In this document: positions 37,401-49,400 of the stretch, one piece after another
How the letters are laid out: each line of letters begins with the position of its first letter
Numbering within the stretch: the first letter of the stretch is position 1
Source: Aplectana chamaeleonis
Lineage: Eukaryota; Nematoda; Chromadorea; Rhabditida; Cosmocercidae
Direction of reading: 5' to 3'
Assembly (NCBI GenBank): GCA_029168955.1
Contig: JAPDOI010000131.1
Coordinates: 248,001-312,000, forward strand
Length of the DNA stretch: 64,000 bases
The notes under the pieces: generated by a model
The model's database searches: none
Seen by the model: only the letters and a program-made list of their open reading frames with translations
Told to the model about the DNA's origin: nothing
Translations under genes and position numbers: made by a program

Positions 37401-40400
37401 TGAGCTTCTTGATTACACACCGCAGAATGTATATTGGAGGAGAATTTCTTACGTATGTGAGGTCTGTGGTGTGGCCTGGCCACGGCTTTTGTGCTTGAAG
37501 GCACAATCCAACCTCGAAATCGGCTTTCTGTTTTTCTGCCTATCTTGAAAACGGTCTCACGCTGATTCCAATTATGTCTCTGGAATCGTACAAGACCCCC
37601 TAGAAACGGGGTAATGGCCCATCAAAAATTGTGCTACGGAAGTATGAAGGACGAGTTGCCCGAGGATCCTAACTTCCGTCATTTGCAGCCGATGTATGCA
37701 AGCTGCCTTGAGTAAAGAGAGAAGTTGAGATTGAAGGGAAGAACGGGGCTACTGGTCGGGAACCATCGCTCATCTAGCCGCTGTTGAGCTCGAAAGATCG
37801 TAAAAAGGGCTTGCCAAAGTGGCCTCCTGGTATGGGCACCTCAGGGTGGCTTCCCCTATATCTCGCTTATACGGAGGAATTGAGAGCTCGGATTTGGCAG
37901 AGGCTATATAGGGTGGGTCTACTCCCCAATTATGTGGAAATCTCAGATTTCGTCCCTGAGCTTGGACTGTGCCTTTGAAGTGGACGAAAAAGCGAAAGTT
38001 TCGCCGCGATTTATTTGATTGCTTGAACGCGTTTCTATCTGTTTGCTTACCTTGACATTTGAATAACCTCACATGATAATTTGAGCACTAAAACTTGCGC
38101 TGCGATTCCTTTAGAAGGAATGCAATAAAAGTGAAACCGCGGAAAATCAAAAGATTTATGAGAACCAGGGAAAATCCTCCTTTTTCATGTTGATTGATAT
38201 AATTAGAAAAGTTTCATGACTTGAGAGGAAGAGGAGGAAAAAATAAGAAATTACAAAATTGTTGACGAGAGCTCTTCTGCCGGGTTCCTGCTGACAAATA
38301 TGGAACCTAGACCGGGACCTCCATGTAACGGTTGGACCTTAAGGCGTCCCCTAAGTCCTAACGTTGACGAACATACTAGCCGGGTATACTCAATGCTCTC
38401 TCCTTAATAGATGAATTGCCTCTGTGATTTTAACAAATTGAACCTTTCAGAATACCTCTTTTCCTACAGAACGCGGACACCAGTATATAAGTTTTTTTAT
38501 ACGCAGTAATCATTACATGGATAATGACGAAGAGGGAAATTATAGAGAGTGAGAAGAGATACACAAGGGAAATTACAAAGGAGTGAACGGAGGCCCCGAC
38601 GCAGGCCTGGGACCGAGGAGGGCAACCCGGGGCAGCCGGCTGGCATGGACGTTCGGGCCGACTACTACTCAGATAATAACACCGGCTGAGCGGGCGGAGA
38701 AGTAAGGTCGCCGGCTGAGCGAGCAGACTTATTTTGGGGGCGGAGTGTCTTACCGGCTGAGCGGGCGGGCATGCGTTTTACCGGCTGAGGGGCATGGCTT
38801 TACCGGGTCAGTGGGCGGACATAAATCCACGGCCGAGCATGTCACCGGCTGATGGGGCAGACATAGCATTACCGGCTGAGGGGCATGGCTTTACGGGGTG
38901 AGCGCGCAGACATCAATCAATGGCGGAGCATATTACCGGCTGATCGGGCAGACACTTAAGCAAACCAGGCTCATGTATGGAGCGGGCGAAATGGGCTTCG
39001 AGCTGATTCGGGTGTTGGCATTCGAACGGGTGGTCATCCACACGATTTGGATCATCGACCCCTCACCCATTACGGTTCGTTGTGACCGTGGGGACGTGAC
39101 AGCGGGTCAGTCCATGATTTTTGAAGCAAGGTAAGACTTGCCGCTTCAGAAATGAAACGCAAGCCTCGAACTTGCTGGAGAATAGGGAGAGCCTACTAAG
39201 GGCTTTATCTACTCTTGCAGATCGATATCATTCACGTGGTAAGCAACTAATACCGGCAGAGCGGACCTCCATTTACCGGCTGAGGGGCCAATGAATACCG
39301 GCTGAAGAGCAACCATTTTCCGGCCGAGGGGACAGTGAATGCGTGTAAAGGGGGCCACCATTTGCCGGCTGAGCGCTCCACCATTCACCGGCTGAGGGGG
39401 CAGTGAATACCGGGGCATGCCCGGGTACAATGTTTAGTCAGCCGGTATTGCCTGCCTCCTCAGCCGGAGTTACTGCCGGAGTACCTCTCCCGTATCATCT
39501 GTCCACGCCCATCGCTTGTTCGCTGATGGGGCTCTTTGGTCGGACAAAGGGGTCACTGCATATGGTGGAATCAGTACATTACACTTATCACGTTGGAGTG
39601 ATTCTGAGATATCTTGCGGCTGGGTTCTGTCCTATAAGGTTGGTACTCCCAATTGTTGACGCTGTATTACTGAGTTTATTTGCGATCATTTCAGTTGGCC
39701 TGAAGAAGATATTATTATCTCGAAACGTTGCCAATAAATGCATCACGAGTCTTCATCTCCTCAACAACTTAGCGGACTTTGAGCAGAGTTATGAGAAAAG
39801 GACACAAAAGTCGCGTTTTTGCGGCTTTTTCGACAAAAACGCGAAAGATACGGCCTGTATTGTACAGATAATGCCGCTTTAGTGTGGAACAGCGACCAGA
39901 ACACGAAAATGTGCTTCAAGCTCCTACGGCTGTTCCTGCAAAGGTGACAGCACCGAAATCCAAAGTTGTGTAGTGATGGCCACATGGAGCGAGTGGACGG
40001 TGAGTCACGGACAGAAGCCTTCATGCAAGACCAGCGTCCAACTGAAAAGCACCCAGATTTCAGATCGCCGCGCCGTGTAACTCTACTGCGTGCGGATCCT
40101 GTCAACTCCAACGAAAAACTCGCACATGCAAAGGAGAAAACGGATGTGTCTGCACGTACTGTCTTTTCTTGTTGTTCGTGAACATAGACTCAGCTGGTGC
40201 CTGTGGGTCCTCGTGTCCTTAGCGCTGAAATGAAAGAGCACAGAAAACGTATAGGTTCCTGTTCCTCCTTGCTCTTCATAATTTTGTGTGTAGCACGTTC
40301 GCACGACTTCACAAATTATTGCTGAGCATAAGCATACAAACAGTGTTCGTTTAGGGGTATTGTCTGCTTCGCTCAGCATTATTCTTATCATGCGAACTTC

Positions 40401-43400
40401 CTAATTTATGACATTACTGTACAATTTCAGCGGTCCAGAGGAGATCTATACAATATGCAATACATCACCATGCACAAATTCTACAACGAGATGCTGTTCT
40501 GGATTCAGTGAGATGGACCAGAATGGAGTGAAGATTTGTGGACCGCTTGTAAGTTATTCTTTAACTCTCATCACTCTTTCTTTACCAGGGTCAGCAGCAA
40601 TCACCACGGAAGGTGGGAGCTGTCACTGGGTGATGACTATGTCAGTGACTTGTCGACGATCAATGTTATCACGACGGCATAGCAATGCACACGCGGCGCA
40701 AATGATGATGACTGTTGTGGTCAGCTACTTATCAGCAGCAGGGATGAGCGGAGTTTCGCGTTTCGCGTTCCGAAAACCGCAAAAAACGCTGCGGAATGCG
40801 AAAATATCGGGTCATCTGGAAGGAAGAAAATATCGGATAATTTCTGATTTTTTCCGCGTTTCGCATTCCGAAACCCTCATTTCCGCGCATTTTCTGGCGT
40901 TTCGCGCCCAATTTCCGAAACCCGATAAAAAAATTTCAGTTCCGAAACCCGAAAGCCGATTTCCGGAATTCCATATTTTTGTTCCGCTCATCCCTGATCA
41001 GCAGTGAGCGTTTTTTTTACGAGGTGACTGACTGCACAAAGAAGTTGTGATTTCGTTCACCGCTGCAGAGGGAGAGGAATTTGCGCGCTAAGCGTAGAGA
41101 GATCGCTGGATAGCCCGATTATGGGTTCGAGCACGTCCGAGAATGATGACTTCATGAGGAAACTGTACTCCAACAGGGGTGATATCGCGTTTCAGGTTCC
41201 ACTGCAACTCAGACACACGAGCGTTAAAAGGCATCACAGGAGACTCACTACAGCAGCTACTCTCCGAGGTGTGACCCCCATTTGCTTTCCCAACTGCTGC
41301 ACAGAGCAGCACATTGTGTCCTCTTGCTCCACTGAATGCCCCAACAGCTGCTTTCTATTGTAGCCTCACACTCGCGAGCTGCTATAGTCGTCCCAAGTGG
41401 TGCTCCTTACTGCGGTCCCAGCTGCCACTCATTGTCACCCCAACTACCTGCTGTGGGGGAGGTACCCCGAACGCAGAGCCCCACAGTCTTCAGTGGTGGG
41501 TGGCCTCCACAGCAGACCCCGAGGCTCTATCTTCTCCGTGTTCTGCTTTGATGGGTCAACCCTCATTGCGAACCGCGGATGAGGTTCCCCCCTGAGTAAT
41601 CCTTCAGATGGCGACTCGTTTTCACCATCCAGCACCGACCTCGAAATGCCGTGTGGAGCACACTGTGCGACGGAGCTTCTCATGTTCACTCTACCGCAAT
41701 GTTAAATGGCGATGGTGCGATTTCGGTTGGCACACTAACACTACGGTGGAAAACGTGGCACTTTGCCAGATTTTGTCATCGATCGACAGCACAGCTGATA
41801 TTCTGGAAAAGTTGCGATTTTTCTTTCTTTTCACGCTAGTTTCTGCTTTATTTTTGTATCCGGCTCTTTTAATATTGCGAATAGGGGTCTATAGGTGCGT
41901 GAGAGGTTCTTGCCGTATTTTTTTTCAAACCTAAAGTAGAATTTCGAATAAAAACACTACTAAACTATAAAAATGGCAGATATCCGCCACGCACTCAGAA
42001 AAGCCCCTATTCGCAATATTGGAAAATTCAGAAACAAAAATCAAGCAGAAACAAGCGTGAAACAAACAGTAACTCACCCCCAATATCTGCTGTGCTGTGG
42101 ATCGATGACGAAATCTGGCAAATCGCCAAGTTTTCCACCTTCGTATTACTGTGTCAATCGCAACCGCACGATCGCAAAATTGCGTTTAACTGTAGATTTC
42201 GCGCAATCATTTTAGTCTGATGAGTGGGCGGAGCTGCGACGGTAGATCACTTCGCGCGCATCAAAACCCCGTTCTCCAGTGAAGCTGCCAACCACGCACG
42301 GCCAGCCACCTGGTTCATGCTTCAGACTAAATCGAAAACGGAAATCATACCTTGTGCAACACTGGTGCAGGTGATACTGATGCCGGAGAGGAAAATGCAC
42401 AACAGGAACAGTGCTCTCATTTCATGATCGAAAATGTTCCGTTGATAGACATATCGAGTTTTTCAGGAACGCTATCAAGCCCTACAAGAATTGAACCTAC
42501 AAGAAAAAATATAAAAAAACCGCTGTTTTAGGCCAAATTTGAAGCCTTCACTTTCTTGTCTTTTGAGGGTGGACGAGCCCACTTCACATAATCGGAATCG
42601 ATGATCTCTAATATAAAGAACATCAGCTGGCTTGAATTCGAACTTCAATCCATGATTGTTGACTCATCTAGTCGGAAACATTGTGACAGAAGTGCTTTCT
42701 TTCATTGTTCAACTGTTTTTATCAGGTAAATTTGCATTTATTCATCCCTCTGAATGTCGATGATTTTTGACTGCTCGGCATGAGACTGCAATCTAAAAGG
42801 GCGACGCTGTGCACGTGTGCACGAACTGGCATGTTTGGGCCTCAAAAGCTCTAATTTTAGCCAGTTTTCCACAGCGCTACCTTCATAGTATTTCAGCTGT
42901 TTTCGACCTAGGCGGATTTTTGTAGTTTTTTCGATAACGTTTTTCATCGTGACCACTGCCTTTGAGTGTCAATATGTTTTTGAAGCGCCCAAGCACATCG
43001 GTGTGATCTACCGGGCTCATTCATGAAACTGAGCCCGAAAAATGGAGATTGGTTTTCAGCGCGAACGATGCCTTTAACTCTGAGTCCATGGTTTCCTAGC
43101 CAACAAACAGTGAAGCCAACACCCGATTTTAAAAGTGGGGTTCTATTTATTTCATGAATCAATTGTACAATATGCTATAATCTGAATTCCTAACTGCACA
43201 AAGAAAAAAGGTCGAAAAGTGACAATTAAATACACTGTCCAAGCTCAGGGATGAAATCCGAGATTTCCACATAAATGTGAAGTATACCCACCCTATATAG
43301 CACCTGCCAAGTGCGAGCTCTCAATTCCAACGAATAGGCGAGATACAGGAGGAAGCCACCCTGGGGCGCACACATCAGGAAGCCACTTTAGCACGCCCCT

Positions 43401-46400
43401 TTTGCGATCTTTCGAGCTCAGCAGTGGCGAGGTGAGCAATGGTTTTCAATCAATAGCCCCGTTCTCCCCTTCATTCTCAGCCTATCCCTTTATTTGGGTG
43501 GGCTCGCATACATTGGTTGCAAATGATGGAAGTTACAAGCCTCAGACAACTCGTCCACCATGCTTCCGCAGCTCAATTTTTGAGGGGCTATAACTCCGTT
43601 CCCAGTGGGTCTTGTACGAATCCAGAGACATCATTGGAATCAGCGTGGGACCGTTTTCAAGATAGGCATAAAAAAGAGAATCGATTCGGAGGTTGGACTG
43701 TGCCTTTAAAGGCGCCTTAAAGGCAGTGTTCACGATAAATCTTGTTTCCGAGTTTTCAGTGTGAAACACTAAGTTGGCAGATGCTGGAGAGGGAAGGGTC
43801 GAAGAAAGCAGCGAAAACAGGCCAGAAATCGATAAAAACGGCTCTGAGAGTTCATCCGGTGCGCCTACCTATCCCGGTCCGCCCATCATTCGGACGAGCT
43901 TGTGGCGCCGCACTCATTTCGATGGGAAACTGCCCAGCAATTGTGCCGCGTTCAGCCTGATCGATTCGCGCAGCCATTAGCGCGCGCTTGCGGAAGCCGC
44001 TTTAGGGCCCATGATTCTCGTCCACGACCTGAACCTTAGAAACCGTTATTTTAGAAATTTTCGAACGTTTTTCTTAGCTATTTCTTCACTATTAGTTACC
44101 TCACAACTGAAAAATCAGATTTTTGGGTCGAACTCGAGTGCGATAATCATCGTGAACACTGCGTTTAAGGTAGGTGCTGATTAGCACACCTAGATAACTG
44201 ACAGTCTTGCGTACAGGGAGTACCACATTGTTCAATGGTGAAAAACACCCATGTTTGAAATTGATATGAAACAGGCTGCATTTTTTCTTCAGATATTTTT
44301 AGCTGCCATAGCTTGGACCAATTAGCAAGTCGGTTCAAGTCACACTGAAGCTCGTGAAAATGGATGGCTGGGTTGCGAAGGGGGCGATATATTTTGAGAT
44401 CATCAGCGAAAAGCTTACATGTGCGCGACAATTTGTCAGAAATATCATTCACACAAATGAGGAAAAGCAAAGGACCCAGAACGCTACCCTGGGGAACACC
44501 GCTGCCGATTTGAACAAGATTGAGAACAAGAGTCGCCAATTTCGACTCTGAAGTTGCGAGGCGTCAGAAAAGATTCAAACCATTTTAAGATGTCAGCAGA
44601 AATGCCATAGCCTCTGAGTTTCAGTAGTTTTGAATGACTGACGGTATCGAAAGCTTTAACATAGTCGATGTATACAACATCGGTCTGGCAGTTCTCGCTC
44701 ACGTCTTAACACCAGTCGTGAAACGAGGATACCAACTAAGATAGTGTAGATCTACCAGGTAGAAAACCATATTGCGAGGGACTCAGGAGGTCGTTCGATG
44801 CAAGGTGGGAGAGAACGCAATCTTTGATAGTGATTTCAAGTACTTTGCATACTGAGGAGGTTAGACTGATGGGTCGATAATTGGAAACCTGAGTAGCTGA
44901 TGCCTTTTTGAGAAGCGGAGCTACAATCGCAGTTTTCCATGCGGATGGGAGAATTGCAAGAGCAAGACTATGCTTGAAGTTGACTGAGAGAGGGTAACAT
45001 AATTTGCCAGCGGCCCTTCCGATGAAATAAGAGGGTATGGACTCAGGAGTAAGCGAAATTTTGTCGTTGAGCTTTTTTATGGCACCCATCACAATTTCGT
45101 GGTTGATAGGTATGGAGCACAATTTCTGAGGACATAGTGGGGAAAATGGGGGGGTCGCGTCGTTGTCGTGAGTAAATACCTTAGAGAAGTAGTCCGCGAA
45201 GATGTCGCATTTTCGCTGATCATCGATAATGCTTTCGCCCTCTTCATCTTTCAGGGAACTGATACCCGTACGCGTCCTCATCTTGGCTGGGATTCATGAA
45301 CGCAGCCGGCTAGGTTTGGTTAGGGCAGCAAACCCAGCGGTAGCCGAACCGCGAACCGGCATTCACAACCACCCCATCGCGGTTGGGTGGCTAACCATTC
45401 CGCGGCCACGCACTTGCCACTCAATTGACGCCGAGAATCTCGATTGGAGAAAATCAATATTGGCACTCGGGTCAGGATTTCCCTAACCCGTCACTGTTTT
45501 TATTGCACATGATTGCTAATTTTGCTTGCTTTTTGAATTCTTATTTTTGTCTACCTTGTGCTTTACCTTCTTCAATGGATCGCAGGCCTTTAAAGGGATT
45601 TTCCTCAACTTGAAGATGTTTTTTTTTCCATTTTTAAGTTTTTGTTTTTTTCCTTTTTTTTAACAAATCCTTTTTGGTTTTTCAAAAGTACATAAAGTGG
45701 TGCTGCTTTCTCACGATGAGCCGCAAACCTGCTGGTGAAATTTTAACCCCCAATTTAGCTTTTTTCTCGCATTACTAGCCTTTTCAACTTCTTTTTTTTT
45801 GAAACGCCCCTCTAGTTTTTTTGTGTGTTTCACATGGCTTAGGTGTTGCTGCAAGGATCATCATCGTCCTCTCGATGAGTGTTTGGCTTCAAGTTCTCCG
45901 TTTGTCGTTTGAGTTCCGAGATTTTTTCCATCTCTTTTTTTGTCTAAGAATCCCTTTTTTGTTTTTGTTTCTATTTGTCATTCTCACAGAAGCTTATGTC
46001 GCTCACAACAGGAGAAAACTGAAACGACTCCTTAGAAAAATCATATGGAAAAAGCTCAAAATGCAAGGGAAAAACAGAAGTTTGAACTAAAAACATCGAG
46101 AAAACCAGGCTGATCACAGAACCATGTAAAAAACATTAACATTTGAAATCCAAGTGGGTTCTTCGGAAAAAAAGTAGAAGAAAACGTTGTAAACGCGAAA
46201 AAACAAAATCATGCATCACAGTACCAAACCAAGTTAGGGTTTTCCAACAGAAAAATAACGAAAACGTGTACGAAAAGTGCTGGAAAAAAAATCTTAGAAA
46301 AAAATGAGGGAATTCGGAGCCGAAATATGGGAGAAACCCCAGCGAAGAGCCTGTGGCTGCTCGGTAAATGGTCAGCGCACGGAAGACAAGAATTAGGAAC

Positions 46401-49400
46401 AAAAAGTGGAGGCAAAAAGAACAACGATGTGCTATAAAATAAAGAAGAGAGCAAGAACAGGGAGGACAGGCATAGAGATTTTAGTTAGCCATGGGCAACA
46501 TACATAAAACTTACAGATGAGGTTGATGATTCTGAGAATTTTCGTTGTTATCGAGAGGAACACATTATGGCTAACGGGCCTATAATGTGGCAGTCAATAA
46601 CGAGCGGCATTCCTGTATTTTCAGCCTGCCTCGAAGATACAAGTTTTTATGCGTATTCGCAAAAGGTTTTGGAATTAATTGTGCTCATGGTCCATATCAA
46701 CAAAATAAAACTTTGTTTTATTCAAATAACCTGAGAAACCCTTCTTTTGCGATTAACCAGAACGGTATTTTCTCGAGCCTCAGTGTTGTGCACTAATACA
46801 ACACACCATCAATTCGACGACTAAGCCGCAAAACCACTGCTAACCGCGGTTAACCGCAGCTCCGAGGTGCGGTTACGCGTAGCCCAATCGTAGCCCAGCC
46901 GTAACCAAACCGGATTTTTTGTGAATGCCGGTTTCCTCCGCTAGCCCAGCCGTTACCGTGGTTTGCCTTTCATGAATTCCAGTCCTCAGCATTCATGTAT
47001 TTGAAGAAGTTTTTTTTGGTTTCCTGAGTAAATGAGGCGCTTTTCGCGAGTTCTGGCAAATCGCCTACATTCCTTTTCAAAACCCTTAGCGCACTTATTG
47101 AAGACATCGCGCCCACCCGGCTGAAAACGGTCACGCCAGAGGAAGTGCCTTTTAGCGGCAAGGCGTTGTAGGTGCGGTATAAAGTTTTTGGTCACACGAC
47201 CGCGTTTACAAAGTGGAACACACCTCTCTCTATTACAGGGTGCAAATAGGAAATGAAGGTTTCATACAATGCGTTTATGTTTCGGCACGCACAAAAGAGT
47301 GCATCCCAGTCTGTTCCTATCAACCAAAAATTCACTTGGTCCTAGTTTTCTCTGCTAAAATCGAAATTACGAGCTGTTTTCGGACCATCAGGTTCACATA
47401 CGATTTCAAAGGCTATGCTACAGTGGTCACTCGTAGAGAAATTTGGCTGCACCTTTTAATCATAAATGAATGTGAGGTCATTACACAGGAGCAGATCGAC
47501 ACAGGACATTTTGCCCATGAGTGAGCTCATAATTCAGACATGATAGGCTAGAACTGGCAAGGAAATGTACAAATGAATTACTAAATCGCATACTGGATTC
47601 GCCAGAAGAAAACGCATTATTGAAATCACCAACGACCATGGAGGGGGAACCGTGCACCGGCCAGCTACAGTCTCTAACAGTTCGAGAGATCCCTAGCTAC
47701 TCGTTGCTGGCCGTCGGTAGGCTGCAATCAAGCGGAAACAGGAGCCAAGCTGAAATACAACATCCAAAATACAAGTTCACAGCAGAAGCTAAAAGATTCC
47801 TGCATGAATTCAGCAACCCTAAATGTATTCTTTACAACAAATTCGGCAGAACCACCAGCAAAGCCCGCTATTCGATTACATCTATACACCACATAACAGC
47901 CATCTAATGCTAGAAGTGAGTCCGGGTCGTCCTCAAAAAGCCAGGTTTCGGTTATAATGACTATATCGGGAGAAGAGTAATTGAGGAGTGAGTTCAAAGA
48001 GGCTAACTTCGTTCTAATGGATCGGGCATTGAAATATATACAATTCAGGATACCCTTCGCCACTGAGGTCGACTCGTTCACTTTCACTGTGATGGGGAGC
48101 AGCGAGTGGGAGGCTGAGACGCCCGAGGGGGAAGGGGGGGGGGACCTGGGACCCCGCAGGCGAGCTCGACCCTCCCTTTTTTAAAAATCTCGAATCTGCT
48201 CATCACCTTCCCTTTGTAAATCACAGCACTCTCGTCCAACTTGCGAGCTTCGCGGAGCTTCGCTCGCAGTTCGGAACTGTACGAAGGACGCACATAAACA
48301 TCTTTCCAATCACTAGAGCGTTTTAGCTGATGACTGCAGCGTAGGAGTTGAACGGCGTCGTGATGATTGCCGAAGACAGCTTTCACCGGACGCTTCTTCG
48401 CCTTATCGAAAATCCCCATACGGTACACAGTCGTGGGGATGGCGTCAACCTGTAGATGGTCCAGCAAGGCCATCACAGTCTGTTCTTTAGCCTCTCTCCG
48501 GCTGTGGGCCGGCGAGTTGCTCTCTTCACACAGTGTCATGATAACAACTTGAGAATCAATCACCTGCGGCTTAGCCGCCGGAACGGATCGCTGACTTGCG
48601 TCACCGGCGGCGGGGGCGGGTGACGTCACTCCCCTATCTTAACCAGCTCACCAGCACCATCAGTTATCAATCGGATCAGAGGATGTAGGGAGTCGGCCAT
48701 AGACTAGACCAGTTGCGTCATCACACCAGCCATCGCCTCCTTCACAGTTTCCTCAATCATCTGCGCGATCTCAGCTCTCTGCTTGGCTTGCATGTCAGGA
48801 TGCTCGACCGTACGATGTGTACCTCAAACTTAGGTCGAAACCCAGTCTGGTGTCATGCACTTCCCCAGCGCGTGGCGCACTTCCACTTAGGTTCCAAACA
48901 CTTTCCGCTAAGCTTGGAGCACCTCCAGCTTAGCCTCATACACTTTCTCCGGCGCTTGGAGTGCCCCCAGTTGGGTCCCATACACTTTCCCAGGCGCTTG
49001 GCGCACTCAAAGTGGGGTCCCGGACACTTATTTTGGCGCTTGGCGCACTTTTAGTTGGGTCCCACACTTTACCCAGCGCTTGGCGTACCCCCATTTGGGT
49101 CCCGCACACTTTCCGTGGTGCTTGGCGCATTCACAAATGGGTCCAGCACATGTTCCACACACAATTTCCACGACGCTTGACGTACCTCCATTTGGGTTCC
49201 GCACATGTATTTTGGCGCTTGGCGCACCCCCAGCTGGGTCCCACACATCTTGTTCAGCGCTTGGCGCACCCAAGTTGGGTCCCACATACTTTTCACGGCG
49301 CTTGGCGCACCTCCAGCTGAGTCCCATACACTCTCCACGGCGCTTGGCGCACTTCCAGTTGGGTCCCGCACAATTACCACGGCGTTTGGCGCACCTCCAG

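Larger units (their letters stand above)
36415..39873. repeat. pair of inverted arms about 3.2 kb apart
   Basis: The left arm (36415-36525), reading CAATACAGGCCGTATCTTTT through GTGTCCTTCTCTCATAACTC, is matched in reverse complement at 39767-39873. Arm length is about 110 bp. The sequence between includes other repeats. The arms belong to a family also seen near 17080 and 51540. Whether the two arms bound one element is uncertain. Confidence 0.5.
34235..39882 (+). other. intron 3 (5.6 kb) with repeats
   Basis: Phase 0 intron, GT at 34235 and CTTTAG at the acceptor. It contains the tRNA-arm hairpin (35733-35873), an inverted pair (36415-36525 with 39767-39873), a TTGA-flanked MITE (37499-37974) and the ACCGGCTGAG array (38680-39420). 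I recognise nothing in 34240-35700 and 37980-38590, and no host coding exon was found between. Confidence 0.8.

Noticed and set aside
38680..39420. CRISPR-like repeat with variable spacers
   Set aside because: Cores are degenerate and spacing varies from about 20 to 45 bp; eukaryotic context.
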